Below are positions 40,709 to 51,877 of a DNA stretch of 64,000 bases, piece by piece. Source of the stretch: Niveispirillum sp. (GTDB lineage: Bacteria > Pseudomonadota > Alphaproteobacteria > Azospirillales > Azospirillaceae); NCBI RefSeq assembly GCF_017996735.1, contig NZ_JAGOGJ010000011.1:22378-86377 (forward strand). Reading direction: 5' to 3'. The notes under the pieces are model-generated. The model searched no databases and was not told where the DNA came from. It saw only the letters and a list, made by a program, of their open reading frames with translations. Every line of letters starts with the position of its first letter. Positions within the stretch are counted from its first letter, which is position 1. The position numbers were made by a program, and so were the translations under genes.

Positions 40709-40847
40709 GGTAATTCCGTTACCTATGTCAACGGTCAAAAGGGTAATGCGGACATAATCAATCCGCATCATGGCCTGGATTGAAGCGATAGAATAAAGCA
40801 GACACACGGCACTGGCGATAGATTACTTGTAACGTCATTCGCTTACA
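40709..40847. promoter_or_regulatory. Divergent control region with three dyads
   Basis: The 214 bases between ppc and the kinase-fusion gene contain GGTAA-N5-TTACC (40709-40723), TGCGGA-N9-TCCGCA (40747-40767) and TGTAA-N10-TTACA (40828-40847). The last is 27 bases upstream of the kinase start. Each could be an operator; the regulators are unknown. Confidence 0.35.
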
Positions 40848-40874
40848 TGACAGATCGTGACAGGGGTGTTGCAC

Positions 40875-42476
40875 ATGCACAGCAGTCCGGCAGGAAAAGC
40901 AGACGGAACCGGAGAGGATGGCCAGCAGCAGGCCATCGCCCTCCTGTCCGATGCCGCGACGCACGGCCTGGCGCCCGGCGCAGCGGTCGACCGGATCGAC
41001 ACCCATGCGGCGCGGGTCTTCATGGCCGGCAACCGCGCCTGGAAGATGAAGCGTGCCGTCACCTACCCCTTCTTCGACTATGCCACCCTGTCGCTGCGGC
41101 TGGATGCGTGCGAGGCGGAACTGGCGCTGAACCGGCGGACCGCCCCCGACCTGTATCTGGGGGTCGGCGGTCTGGTGCGGGGGGAGGATGGCGGCATAAG
41201 GCTGGTGGAACAGGCGCCGGTGGCGGCTGATGGCGGCCCCGACCCGTCGGTTCTGGAATATCTGATCACGATGCGGCGGTTTCCGCAGGCAGCCCTGCTG
41301 GACCGCATGGCGGCGGAAGGCACCCTGTCGGCGGCCATCATACGGGATCTGGCCGCCATCATCGCCGAATTCCATGAAACGGCGGAACCACGCCCCCATG
41401 CACCGGGTGCGGAGGAAATGGCCGATCTGGCCCGCACCAATATCCGGGAAATGCGGCGGCACGGCGCGCTGTTCGACACGGATGCCATGGAACGGCTGGA
41501 CCGGGCGACGGAAACCGCCTTGGCGGCGGGGGCGGAACTGATCGACCGTCGGCGCGACGCCGGCTATATCCGCCACTGCCATGGTGATCTGCATCTGCGC
41601 AACATCGTGATGCTGGACGGGCGCCCCGTGCCCTTCGACTGTGTCGAATTCGGTGACCGTATCGCGGTGACCGATGTTCTTTATGATCTGGCCTTCCTGC
41701 TGATGGATCTGGAACATCGCCGGTTGCGCCGATTGGCCAATATCCTGTTCAACTGTTATCTGGACATCACGGGCGATCTGGCGGGGCTGGCGCTGCTGCC
41801 CCTGTTCATGTCGGTCAGGGCCGGCATCCGCGCCCACCTGACGGCATCGGCCGCCGCAGGCCAGGAAGATGCCGCCAAGGCCGCGTCCCTGCGGGCGGAG
41901 GCCGTCTCCTATCTGGATCTGGCAAACCGGTTGCTGGCCCCTTCCCCGCCGGCCCTGGTTGCCATCGGGGGCCTGTCGGGTACCGGCAAGACCACGCTGG
42001 CGCGCGCATTGGCCCCGACCCTGGGGCCGGCACCGGGAGCGGTCATCCTGCGGTCCGACCTGCTGCGCAAATGGCTGGCGGGGGTGGATGAGCGGACAGC
42101 CCTGCCGGAAAATTTCTACGGCCCCGACCATTCCGCCCGCACCTATGCCGAACTGGCGGGCCGCGCCGGTCTGGTGCTGGACGGGCATCACGGCGTCATC
42201 TGCGACGCGGTCTATGCAAGGCCCGATCAGCGCCAAACGGTGGAGGAGGTCGCGCGCGCCGCCGGTGTTGCCTTCACCGGCCTGTGGCTGGTCGCCGATC
42301 AGGCCGTGGCCCTGGCCCGCGTGGCGCGGCGGCGCGGGGATGCTTCCGATGCCACGACAGCCGTTGTCCGCCGGCAGGCCGCCTATGACCTGGGCGACAT
42401 GCGGTGGGAGGTCATCCCGGCCAGCGGCGACGCAGACGAAACCACGGCCATCGCGCGCCGCCATATCGCGCGCTGA
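40875..42476 (+). CDS. Fused aminoglycoside-phosphotransferase-like / P-loop kinase protein
   Basis: 533 aa from the ATG at 40875 (AGGGG 8 bases upstream). Domain 1 (about 30-320) is a protein-kinase-like phosphotransferase with CHGDLHLRNIV (about 235) and the metal site FDCVEFGD. Domain 2 (about 355-533) is a P-loop kinase of the gluconate/zeta-toxin type: IGGLSGTGKTTLARALA (Walker A near 365), ILRSDLLRKWLAGV, and a lid with Arg residues (ARVARRRGDASDAT). The same fusion, Rv2004c of M. tuberculosis, lies next to a USP and is hypoxia-induced. The substrate is unknown. A USP follows 163 bases downstream. Confidence 0.85.
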   Translation: MHSSPAGKADGTGEDGQQQAIALLSDAATHGLAPGAAVDRIDTHAARVFMAGNRAWKMKRAVTYPFFDYATLSLRLDACEAELALNRRTAPDLYLGVGGLVRGEDGGIRLVEQAPVAADGGPDPSVLEYLITMRRFPQAALLDRMAAEGTLSAAIIRDLAAIIAEFHETAEPRPHAPGAEEMADLARTNIREMRRHGALFDTDAMERLDRATETALAAGAELIDRRRDAGYIRHCHGDLHLRNIVMLDGRPVPFDCVEFGDRIAVTDVLYDLAFLLMDLEHRRLRRLANILFNCYLDITGDLAGLALLPLFMSVRAGIRAHLTASAAAGQEDAAKAASLRAEAVSYLDLANRLLAPSPPALVAIGGLSGTGKTTLARALAPTLGPAPGAVILRSDLLRKWLAGVDERTALPENFYGPDHSARTYAELAGRAGLVLDGHHGVICDAVYARPDQRQTVEEVARAAGVAFTGLWLVADQAVALARVARRRGDASDATTAVVRRQAAYDLGDMRWEVIPASGDADETTAIARRHIAR

Positions 42477-42538
42477 CGGCCACCCCAGCCCGGCCCAACA
42501 TTTTTCCCGGTAATCTGTTATGCTGGTGATGCGGCCGG

Positions 42539-42552
42539 ATGATCCATGTCAA
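42539..42552 (+). promoter_or_regulatory. Weak FNR/FixK-like box upstream of the second USP
   Basis: ATGATCCATGTCAA matches TTGAT-N4-ATCAA at 8 of 10 positions, 88 bases before the start codon. A -10 at the class II spacing is poor. It is reported because the paired gene cluster at 28 kb has a better copy. Confidence 0.35.
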
Positions 42553-42639
42553 TGCCCCGGCCGGCATATGGCGTGATCCTGGGTCAAGGATGCGTTTCCG
42601 GGCGGCAATGGCCGCGGAACGGCAGAAAGGGGACCGATC

Positions 42640-43503
42640 ATGGCTTTCCGCAAGATCACCTGTTTCGTTACCGGCGGCACCCGCGATGCCGCCGCCCTGG
42701 CAGCGGCCCTGCTGCTGGCGGCACCCGCCAAGGGCAATGTGGAGGCGCTGTATCTGCGCGCCGATCCGCGTGACGTCATGCCCATGGTGGGCGAAGGCCT
42801 GTCGGGCGCCCTGATCCAGGATTTGATGAAATCGCTGGAACAGGAAAACAAGAGCCATGCCGCCAAGGCACGCGACCATATGGATCGCGCCCTGGCCGCC
42901 GCTGGCGGTGTCTGGTGCGAACGCCCGCCCGGCAGCGACCGGGTCAGCGGCAGTTTCGCCGAAGCGTCCGGCGTGACGGAGGATGTGATGGCCGCCGCCG
43001 CGCGCCTGTCCGACCTTACCGTCTTCCCCTCGGTCGCCAATGAGGACCGGACCGCCGTCCTGGTCGGGCTGGAAGCGGCCCTGCTGGAAGGCGGCCGGCC
43101 GCTGCTGGTGGCGCCGGAAGCGGCGCCCAGCGTGCTGGGCCGCACCGTCGCCATCGCCTGGAACGGCCGCACCCAGTCGGCCCGCGCGCTGGCTCTGGCC
43201 ATGCCGCTGCTGGCCGGGGCCGATGCGGTCCATGTGCTGGGGGTCGATACGATGCGCACCGACGCGGACGAGGCCGCCCCCGTCGTCGATTATCTGGCCT
43301 GGCACAATATCCCGGCCCAGTATCACAAGCTGTCGGGCACTGGCAGCGTGGCCCAGCAGCTACAGGATACCTGCGCAGAGGTCGGGGCCGACCTTCTGGT
43401 CATGGGTGGCTATGGTCATTCGCGCCTGCGCGAACTGATCCTGGGCGGCGTGACCCGCGCCATGCTGAACCAGACCACCCTGCCGCTGCTGCTGGCGCAC
43501 TGA
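42640..43503 (+). CDS. Tandem universal stress protein
   Basis: 287 aa with an AAAGGGG ribosome-binding site. The N-terminal UspA-like half (1-150) lacks the nucleotide loop. The C-terminal half (155-285) has it: MGGYGHSRLRELILGGVTRAM, close to the G-2X-G-9X-G pattern, followed by a hydrophobic end TLPLLLAH. This half-degenerate layout is common in paired USPs of Azospirillum-like bacteria. It follows the kinase-fusion gene and probably shares its low-oxygen or stress regulation (inference). Confidence 0.9.
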   Translation: MAFRKITCFVTGGTRDAAALAAALLLAAPAKGNVEALYLRADPRDVMPMVGEGLSGALIQDLMKSLEQENKSHAAKARDHMDRALAAAGGVWCERPPGSDRVSGSFAEASGVTEDVMAAAARLSDLTVFPSVANEDRTAVLVGLEAALLEGGRPLLVAPEAAPSVLGRTVAIAWNGRTQSARALALAMPLLAGADAVHVLGVDTMRTDADEAAPVVDYLAWHNIPAQYHKLSGTGSVAQQLQDTCAEVGADLLVMGGYGHSRLRELILGGVTRAMLNQTTLPLLLAH

Positions 43504-43511
43504 CGCCCGCG

Positions 43512-43946
43512 TCACCCCAGGGCCAGCCGCGTGAACAGCAATTGCGCCGGCTGGCCCTGACCCTGCCAGACGATGGCGTACTGGCCCAGCATCTCGGCCA
43601 GTTGCAACGCGTCGAACGGGGGCAGGTCGAAGATGGCGACCCCCTTCTCCACCGGCCAGTCCTTGGTCGCGGGCCGCAGTTCCGCCGGAATGTAATCCAG
43701 ATCCTCATCCTCCAGGATGTCGGTCAGGCGGGCATGGGCCGCATCATTGGCGGCCTGGGATGCCGTCTTGCTTTTGGGGTTCCAGGCGGTGACGAATACC
43801 AGTTCCGCCGCCCCCCGCTTTTCCAGCAGGCTGTCGATCTCCCCACCATCGGCCATGATCCGTGCCGTGACGGCACGCTTGCCGTCCAGGGCGACATAGC
43901 TGGTCTGCTGATAGGCGGTCAGAAGCTTGGGATCAAAGCCGCTCAT
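43512..43946 (-). CDS. DUF3293 domain-containing protein
   Basis: 144 aa, single domain. Pattern typical of DUF3293: LLTAYQQTSYVALD near the start, FVTAWNPKSKTASQAANDAA, then a strand-rich end with GVAIFDLPPFDALQLAEMLG and QYAIVWQGQGQPAQLL. Function unknown; the family is small, soluble and widespread in proteobacteria. Its start overlaps the thiD stop by 4 bases, so it is the third gene of a glmM-thiD-DUF3293 coupled unit. Confidence 0.85.
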   Translation of the reverse strand: MSGFDPKLLTAYQQTSYVALDGKRAVTARIMADGGEIDSLLEKRGAAELVFVTAWNPKSKTASQAANDAAHARLTDILEDEDLDYIPAELRPATKDWPVEKGVAIFDLPPFDALQLAEMLGQYAIVWQGQGQPAQLLFTRLALG

Positions 43947-44752
43947 ACGAAGTCCCCGACAGTATGGGCATGGTTCAGGGGGCCGTGGCCATGGCCAAAG
44001 CCCGGCGCCGTGCGGATGGCGATATCGACATAGCGGCGGGCCCGCGCCACGGCATCGGCCACGGAGTGACCCTGCGCCAACCCGGTGGCGATGGCCGATG
44101 ACAGGGTACAGCCCGTGCCGTGTGTGTGCCGCGTCTCCACCCGTTCGCCAGTGAAGACCTGTTCGCCGGAACGGGTGACCAGAAGGTCGGTCAGCACCGG
44201 CCCGTCCATGTGCCCGCCCTTCATCAACACGGCCTTGGCGCCATATTCCAGCAGGGCATGGCCGGCGCGGCGCATATCGTCCACGGTCCGGATGTCGATA
44301 CCGGTCATGGCCTCCGCCTCCGGCACATTGGGCGTCACGATGGCGGCCAGCGGCAGCAGGCGGCGGATCAGGGCGCCCGTGGCGCTTTCATCCAGAAGCC
44401 GGTGCCCCCCCTTGGCCACCATGACCGGATCGGCCACGATGGCGACGCCGGGGGCGGCAGCGGCCAGCGTATCAGCCACGGCATTAATGATATCGGCCGT
44501 GGCCAGCATGCCGATCTTGACCGCATCGGCCCCGATATCGGCCAGGACCAGGCGCATCTGCTGGACCAGGAAGTCGATGGGCACGGGCAGGACGCCATGC
44601 ACGCCGTTGGTATCCTGTGCCGTCAACGCCGTGATCGCCGTCATGGCATAGCCATTCAGGGCCGTGACGGCCTTGATATCGGCCTGGATGCCGGCCCCGC
44701 CGCCGGAATCAGACCCGGCAATGATCAAAACACGCCCCTTCATGCCGGTCAC
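43943..44752 (-). CDS. thiD: Hydroxymethylpyrimidine/phosphomethylpyrimidine kinase
   Basis: 269 aa ribokinase-fold enzyme that phosphorylates HMP and HMP-P for thiamine synthesis. Motifs: [20 protein letters not shown] at the N-terminus, [25 protein letters not shown], and the anion hole with catalytic Asp/Cys near [19 protein letters not shown]. No TPP riboswitch is visible upstream, since the start overlaps glmM by 4 bases. Confidence 0.95.
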   Translation of the reverse strand: MTGMKGRVLIIAGSDSGGGAGIQADIKAVTALNGYAMTAITALTAQDTNGVHGVLPVPIDFLVQQMRLVLADIGADAVKIGMLATADIINAVADTLAAAAPGVAIVADPVMVAKGGHRLLDESATGALIRRLLPLAAIVTPNVPEAEAMTGIDIRTVDDMRRAGHALLEYGAKAVLMKGGHMDGPVLTDLLVTRSGEQVFTGERVETRHTHGTGCTLSSAIATGLAQGHSVADAVARARRYVDIAIRTAPGFGHGHGPLNHAHTVGDFV

Positions 44753-46119
44753 TCCGCCGCCACAGCTTGCGTCACGCCGCGCACGGCGTCGCAGATATCA
44801 TCGACCACGCGCGTGACCAGGGCATCATCATCCCCTTCCGCCATGACACGGATCAACGGCTCTGTGCCCGACTTGCGGATCAGGACCCGGCCGACGCCGG
44901 ACAGTTTTTCCTCGCCGGCACGGATCGCGGCCTTGACGCTGTCGGCATCCAGCGGGCGGATGCCGGTGGAGGCATCGTAGCGCACATTCTTCAGCAATTG
45001 CGGCAATGGCTGAAACACCCGCAGCACGTCGGACGCCGGACGCCCGGTCTTGCGGATACAGGCCAGCACCTGCAATGCCGCCAGCAACCCGTCACCCGTG
45101 GTCGCGAAGTCGGACAGGACCACATGGCCCGACTGCTCCCCACCCACGTTGAACCCATGTTCGCGCATATGCTCGACCACATAGCGGTCGCCCACGGATG
45201 TGCGCGCCAGGGTCAGGCCGTGCTTCTTCAGATACAGTTCCATGCCCATGTTGGACATGACGGTGGCCACCACGCCGCCACCGCGCAGCCGCCCGCTCTC
45301 CGCCCAGCTCTGGCCGATCAGGGCCATGATCTGGTCACCATCAATCTGGGCGCCCGTCTCGTCGGCCAGGATCAGGCGGTCGGCATCGCCGTCCAGGGCA
45401 ATGCCCAGGTCGGCCTTATGCTCCACCACGGCGGCGCGCATGGCGGCCGGGCTGGTGGCGCCACACTTGTCATTGATGTTGAAGCCGTTGGGCTGATTGA
45501 ACAGGGTGACCACCTCGGCCCCCAGTTCATACAGCACGCGCGGCGCAACCTTGTAGGCGGCACCATGGGCGCAATCGATGACGATCTTCATGCCGTCCAG
45601 GCGCAGGCCCCGCGGGAAGCTGCTCTTCACCACCTCGATATAGCGGCCGAACGCATCCTCCATGCGCTGGGCCCGGCCCAGATCGCGGGGGCCGGCCAGA
45701 TCGGGGGTGAAGGGCAGATCCATACGCGCCTCGATCTCGGCCTCGATCTCGTCCGACAGCTTGTACCCGTCCGGTCCGAACAGCTTGATGCCATTATCCT
45801 GGAACGGGTTGTGGCTGGCCGACAGCATGACGCCCAGATCGGCGCGCATCGACCGTGTCAGCATCGCCACCGCCGGTGTAGGCAGCGGCCCCACCAGGAT
45901 CACATCCATGCCCATGGAGATGAACCCCGCCGTCAGGGCCGGTTCCAGCATATAGCCGGACAGGCGGGTATCCTTGGCGATCACCACCGTGTGGCGATGG
46001 TCACCACGCCGGAACTGCAGCGCCGCCGCCATGGCGGCCTTCAGCGCCGTTTCCGCCGTCATCGGCTCGGTATTGGCGGTGCCGCGGATGCCATCCGTGC
46101 CGAACAATTTACGCGACAT
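44749..46119 (-). CDS. glmM: Phosphoglucosamine mutase
   Basis: 456 aa from the ATG at 46119; the frame upstream to 46173 is not conserved. Converts glucosamine-6-phosphate to glucosamine-1-phosphate, the precursor of UDP-GlcNAc for peptidoglycan and lipid [17 protein letters not shown] is at the N-terminus. The catalytic serine is in [13 protein letters not shown] (about 102), the metal loop is [14 protein letters not shown] and the phosphate-binding end is [15 protein letters not shown]. Placed 60 bases after folP. Confidence 0.97.
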   Translation of the reverse strand: MSRKLFGTDGIRGTANTEPMTAETALKAAMAAALQFRRGDHRHTVVIAKDTRLSGYMLEPALTAGFISMGMDVILVGPLPTPAVAMLTRSMRADLGVMLSASHNPFQDNGIKLFGPDGYKLSDEIEAEIEARMDLPFTPDLAGPRDLGRAQRMEDAFGRYIEVVKSSFPRGLRLDGMKIVIDCAHGAAYKVAPRVLYELGAEVVTLFNQPNGFNINDKCGATSPAAMRAAVVEHKADLGIALDGDADRLILADETGAQIDGDQIMALIGQSWAESGRLRGGGVVATVMSNMGMELYLKKHGLTLARTSVGDRYVVEHMREHGFNVGGEQSGHVVLSDFATTGDGLLAALQVLACIRKTGRPASDVLRVFQPLPQLLKNVRYDASTGIRPLDADSVKAAIRAGEEKLSGVGRVLIRKSGTEPLIRVMAEGDDDALVTRVVDDICDAVRGVTQAVAAE

Positions 46120-46179
46120 GTCTTCACGTCCCAGGAATGCCGGTCTGCCCCGGCCAGTCAGAATGTTACACAACCTATA

Positions 46180-47169
46180 TCACGCCGATTGCAGGGCCTG
46201 CCACACGGCGACGGCCTGCGCCGTTGCGGCCACGTCATGCACACGCAGGATATGCGCGCCCTGCCCCAGGCTGTGCAACGCCGCCGCCATCGATCCCGCC
46301 ACCCGGTCCTTCGGCGCCTCCCCCTTGGACAGGCCGGCGATGAAGCGCTTGCGGCTGACCCCGATCAGGATGGGACAGCCCAGACCATGCAGGACGGTGG
46401 TGCGGGCCAGCAGGTCGACATTGTGGATCAGGTCCTTGCCAAAACCGATGCCGGGATCAATTGCGATCCTTTCCCGCGCGATGCCTGCCGCCACCGCTGC
46501 ATCAATGCGCGCCGCCAGCCAGCCATAGACCTCCGTCGTGACATCGCCATAGCGGGGGGCATCCTGCATGGTCTGCGGCTCCCCCTGGATATGCATCAGG
46601 ACCAGCGGCAGGCCGGTGGCCGCCGCGACCGGCAGGCTGTCCGCATCACCGGTCAGCGCCGTGACATCATTGATGATGCGCGCTCCCGCCTCGGCCGCAG
46701 CCTGCATCACGGCGGCGTGGCGCGTGTCGATGGAGATGACGGCTCCGTCGGCTGCCAGCGCCCGGATCACCGGCACAACGCGTGCGATCTCCGTCTCCAC
46801 CGTCACCGGTTGGGCACCCGGCCGGGTCGACTCGCCGCCGATATCCAGGATGTCCGCCCCCTCGGCCAGAAGCCGGCGGCCATGGGCGATGGCAGCCTCC
46901 GCACTGTCATGGTCACCCCCGTCGGAAAAACTGTCCGGCGTGACATTGACGATGCCCATGACCACAGGCCGCGACAGGTCGAACCCGGCCCAGGGCGCCC
47001 TGGATGCGGTCAGCGGATGTTCAGGGGGAAGGCTGGTCGCCGGGATAATGCCCGTGGCGGTCTCAGCCAGCGCAAAGGCCAGCGGACCGCCGGCCAGCGG
47101 CCGGGCCTGTCCGGCAGCAATGGCGGCGCGAGCGGTGGTACCGGAAAGGATCGCAAGGGGGCGATGCAT
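46180..47169 (-). CDS. folP: Dihydropteroate synthase
   Basis: 329 aa. Joins p-aminobenzoate to the pterin in folate synthesis; the target of sulfonamides. The TIM barrel starts near residue 68 with VMGIVNVTPDSFSDGGDH, followed by GADILDIGGESTRPGAQPV, the FGKD region (IDPGIGFGKDLIHNVDLL) and GVSRKRFIAGL. An N-terminal extension of about 65 residues (Ala-rich) precedes the barrel, as in many alphaproteobacteria. Its upstream side is the REP-like repeat pair, not a close gene. Confidence 0.95.
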   Translation of the reverse strand: MHRPLAILSGTTARAAIAAGQARPLAGGPLAFALAETATGIIPATSLPPEHPLTASRAPWAGFDLSRPVVMGIVNVTPDSFSDGGDHDSAEAAIAHGRRLLAEGADILDIGGESTRPGAQPVTVETEIARVVPVIRALAADGAVISIDTRHAAVMQAAAEAGARIINDVTALTGDADSLPVAAATGLPLVLMHIQGEPQTMQDAPRYGDVTTEVYGWLAARIDAAVAAGIARERIAIDPGIGFGKDLIHNVDLLARTTVLHGLGCPILIGVSRKRFIAGLSKGEAPKDRVAGSMAAALHSLGQGAHILRVHDVAATAQAVAVWQALQSA

Positions 47170-47203
47170 AAGACGGACTCTTGATTATGACGGTTGCGCT
47201 TCT

Positions 47204-47390
47204 TCGGTCCAATCGGCGTTCCCTCACCCTCCCAAGCCTGGCGGCTTAGGCCCCTCCCTCTCCCACTGACGTGGGCGAGGGGTGGAAATCTGCTCGTCAG
47301 GTAAGTCTCCACCCCTCGCCCGCTTGCGGGAGAGGGAGGGGCCCGTCGGCGTCAGCCGATGGGAGGGTGAGGGAGCGCCGATTGAACCGA
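47204..47390. repeat. Head-to-head pair of REP-like units forming a very large hairpin
   Basis: Two 83-base arms (47204-47286 and 47308-47390) are near-perfect inverted copies around a 21-base centre. Conserved parts are CCCTCACCCTCCC, GCCCCTCCCTCTCCC and GCGAGGGGTGGA. Two short stretches differ between arms, yet each is itself a small hairpin: AAGCC-TGGC-GGCTT and CCCAC-TGAC-GTGGG on the left, CCCGC-TT-GCGGG and TCGGC-GTCA-GCCGA on the right. It fills most of the 301-base folP-ftsH gap, which holds no gene. Confidence 0.9.
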
Positions 47391-47416
47391 CAAAAGTCGC
47401 CAGCTTGCTAAAACAA

Positions 47417-47449
47417 CAAACCCCCGGCGCTCATCACGCCGGGGGTTTG
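47417..47449 (-). terminator. Intrinsic terminator of ftsH
   Basis: CAAACCCCCGGCG (47417-47429) pairs with CGCCGGGGGTTTG (47437-47449), a 13-bp stem with a 7-base loop. On the leftward strand it is followed by a T-rich TTGTTTT, 21 bases after the ftsH stop. Confidence 0.9.
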
Positions 47450-47470
47450 CTCAACTGGTCTTGACCCGGA

Positions 47471-49399
<1,929 letters not shown>

Positions 49400-49455
49400 A
49401 GCCCTGACCTTTCATCGACCGCACCCCCGGGGCTGGCCCGGTGGAACTCCTTCCA

Positions 49456-50769
49456 TTAGATAATGTCATCTGTGGCGGTGACAACAGCGAACCGTGCGGG
49501 AACTGCCGGAACCGATACCAATGGCACCATCGACACTGCCGGATCGGGCATGCCGGACGCCAGATAGGCCAGATGGGGTATGGCCAGCAGCCGATCCCCC
49601 GACAGAACGGATGGCAGTGTCCAGCGCAACGCGGCCGGCATGTCGATACGTGACAATGCCGGCCGGTCGGCCAGCGCGCGGCGCCACAGACCCTCGTCCA
49701 GCGCGCGAACGGTGTAGTCGCCATCTCGTTCAGCGGACAGGCGGAATCGTCCGTCCCATGTGACCGGGACGCCGCCGCCGCGGAAACGGACAGGCCCCTG
49801 CAGGTTCCGCGCCTCCCGCAGCAGGCGCCAGCCGCCGGCCAGCGGCATGAAACGACACCCGGCCAGCGTGCGCCCCTGGTCGGGCTGTTCCCGCAACCCG
49901 GCGACCAGATCAGCCAGGGCGGCGGGCGATGGCGGGTAGGCAGACCCGCCCACAGCGCGCAGCAGGGATGCGGCCACGGGCTGCACCAGATCGGGCGGCT
50001 GCTGGAACAGGTCCTGGTTCAGCAGAACCCAGCCTTCCGGCTGGAAACGGGCATGGAGCGACAGCAAGCGTGCCACCTGCCCGTCCATCTCCGCACGAGC
50101 GCGGGCGGCGTTCAGAGAGGATCGCACCTCCGCCGCCCCCACCGACTCCGACAGGCGCAGGCGGCCGCGGGCAAAGACGGGGTTGCGGTTGGACGGGTCC
50201 TCCACCCATTCCTGGCCGAAAGCCTGACAGGTAGCGACCAGCCTGTCCTTGGTCACCGGCAGCAGCGGCCGGATCAGCCGCAGATAATCCATCTCCCGGA
50301 TAGCGGGCATGCCGGACAGGCCCTGTGGCCCGCTGGACCGGTCGGCGCGCAGACGGTGGGTTTCCGCCTGATCGTCGGCATGGTGGGCCAGGGCCAGATG
50401 CAGGATGCCCTGCCCGGCGGCGGCATCGGCCAGCAGGCGCAGACGGGCATGGCGCGCACCGGCCTGGATACCAGCGACCGGCTTTTCCCCGTCCCAGGAC
50501 AGAATGCGGTGTTCAATGCCACGGGCGGCCATCCAGGCGGCCACCTTGGCCGCCTCCGCACCGCTGTCGGCCCGCAATCCATGATCGACCGTCAGCGCCA
50601 GCAGACGGCCGCCTTGGTCGGCGGTCCAACGGGCCAGAAGCAGGGCCAATGCCATGCTGTCGGCGCCGCCGGAAACACCCACGGCCACATACGGGGCCGA
50701 CTCGAACGGCCCCAGACCCTGCATCAGCCGGTCGAACAGCGCCGGCCCGACAGGGCCGCTCACTTGCAC
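49456..50769 (-). CDS. tilS: tRNA(Ile)-lysidine synthase
   Basis: 437 aa. Modifies C34 of the CAU-anticodon isoleucine tRNA with lysine, so that it reads AUA. The PP-loop GVSGGADSMALAL is at residues 31-43, then LTVDHGLRADSG, ALAHHADDQAETHRLRADRS and EDPSNRNPVFARGRLR. A C-terminal tRNA-binding part follows. The start is a GTG at 50769 that overlaps the end of cpoB by 10 bases in another frame. Confidence 0.95.
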   Translation of the reverse strand: MQVSGPVGPALFDRLMQGLGPFESAPYVAVGVSGGADSMALALLLARWTADQGGRLLALTVDHGLRADSGAEAAKVAAWMAARGIEHRILSWDGEKPVAGIQAGARHARLRLLADAAAGQGILHLALAHHADDQAETHRLRADRSSGPQGLSGMPAIREMDYLRLIRPLLPVTKDRLVATCQAFGQEWVEDPSNRNPVFARGRLRLSESVGAAEVRSSLNAARARAEMDGQVARLLSLHARFQPEGWVLLNQDLFQQPPDLVQPVAASLLRAVGGSAYPPSPAALADLVAGLREQPDQGRTLAGCRFMPLAGGWRLLREARNLQGPVRFRGGGVPVTWDGRFRLSAERDGDYTVRALDEGLWRRALADRPALSRIDMPAALRWTLPSVLSGDRLLAIPHLAYLASGMPDPAVSMVPLVSVPAVPARFAVVTATDDII

Positions 50770-51674
50770 TTCAGCCGGTTCTTCTCGGTATCCGCACGGC
50801 GCAGGATGGTCTGCGGCGCCGTGGCCTTGTAGGCGCGATTCAGTTCCGTCAGCGCGGCACAGGCATCCTCGTTCGACTTCATGGCCGACAGGGACAGCGA
50901 CAGTTTCAGCAAGGCGTCAGGCGCCTTCTGGCTCTTGGGATATTTCTGATACCCCTCGGCGAAGGCGACGGCCGCCTCCTTGTACTTGCCGCGCACATAG
51001 AAGGTTTCTCCCAGCCAATATTGGGCGTTGCTGGCCAGCGGACTGGCGGCATTGGCCTGAACGAACTGGGTAAAAGCCGCCTCCGCCTTGTCATACTGGG
51101 CCTGGCGCATCAGGTTGAAGGCGAAATCATACTGTTCCTGCGCCGATCCGCTGGGCAGGTTGGCCGGCGGGGGTGGTGCGGCCGACGCGGAAGAGGCGGG
51201 GGCGGTGGGCTTGGTTGCATCGGCATGCGGGGCCGGTTCGGCCGGTGGCGGCGCCGCCGACAATCCGCCCGCCTGGCCCTGCTCCAGACGGCCCAGCCGG
51301 AATTCGATATCCTGCTGCATCTTGGTCAATTGCTCGCGCAACTGCGCCACCTGGAACGTCGCCTCTTCGTAACGGCCGGTCAGCGTCTGCATCTCCGATT
51401 CAAGGCGCTGCAGGCGCACCTCGAAATCGGCGGCGACATTGCCGCCCATGGCCGGGGCCGGGGCAGCACCGGCGGGACGACCGCCGCCACCCCGGTAAAC
51501 CTCCCGACTCAGTGTCTGCAGGTCACTCTCCAACCGCTGCATCCGGTTGGCCAGATCGCGTGTGTCGGACTGGCCGGAAGCCGGCAAGGTGCCGACAATG
51601 GCGGCAAACGCCACGGCCGCCACGGTCAGGCGGCGGCGCGGAAAGGGGCTGGCGGTGCGCGGAAGGCGGATCAT
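50760..51674 (-). CDS. cpoB: Tol-Pal system protein CpoB/YbgF
   Basis: 304 aa periplasmic protein with a signal peptide (RRRLTVAAVAFAAIVGTLPA). A coiled-coil trimerisation segment (residues 40-130) is followed by a Pro/Ala linker. Three TPR units come at the C-terminus (QEQYDFAFNLMRQAQYDKAE, NAQYWLGETFYVRGKYKEAA, PDALLKLSLSLSAMKSNEDA). It links Tol-Pal constriction with peptidoglycan synthesis. The tol-pal genes would be expected upstream, but the neighbour here is divergent DUF3422, so the cluster is split at this point. Confidence 0.93.
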   Translation of the reverse strand: MIRLPRTASPFPRRRLTVAAVAFAAIVGTLPASGQSDTRDLANRMQRLESDLQTLSREVYRGGGGRPAGAAPAPAMGGNVAADFEVRLQRLESEMQTLTGRYEEATFQVAQLREQLTKMQQDIEFRLGRLEQGQAGGLSAAPPPAEPAPHADATKPTAPASSASAAPPPPANLPSGSAQEQYDFAFNLMRQAQYDKAEAAFTQFVQANAASPLASNAQYWLGETFYVRGKYKEAAVAFAEGYQKYPKSQKAPDALLKLSLSLSAMKSNEDACAALTELNRAYKATAPQTILRRADTEKNRLKCK

Positions 51675-51877
51675 CGTTGACCAACGGTTGGCAGGGATTG
51701 CGATGGCGCGACCCTACCGCGTCGGCAGGGACGGGAAAAGTCTCCTCAGGCGGTAAGGCATGAATATGGCGTTTTATGCATCGTCCCCCATGGACGGCCG
51801 GATCCGCCGAAACAATCGCGCAACGTGCCAAGATGCCCCATGGCATCCCCCCCTGCTACAGGTCATAGTTAACTAAA

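Noticed and set aside
38366..40783. 805-residue open frame opposite ppc
   Set aside because: Shadow of the PEPC reading frame; no ribosome-binding site and no recognisable domain.
42571..42590. Second FNR-like half sites (GTGATCC...GGTCAA) before the USP
   Set aside because: The spacing is five bases instead of four and the right half is imperfect.
43943..44752. TPP riboswitch expected near thiD
   Set aside because: thiD overlaps glmM, leaving no leader, and no thi-box-like sequence was seen.
44767..47184. 805-residue open frame opposite glmM and folP
   Set aside because: It spans two well-supported genes and their junction in antisense, which a real gene would rarely do; composition is artefactual.
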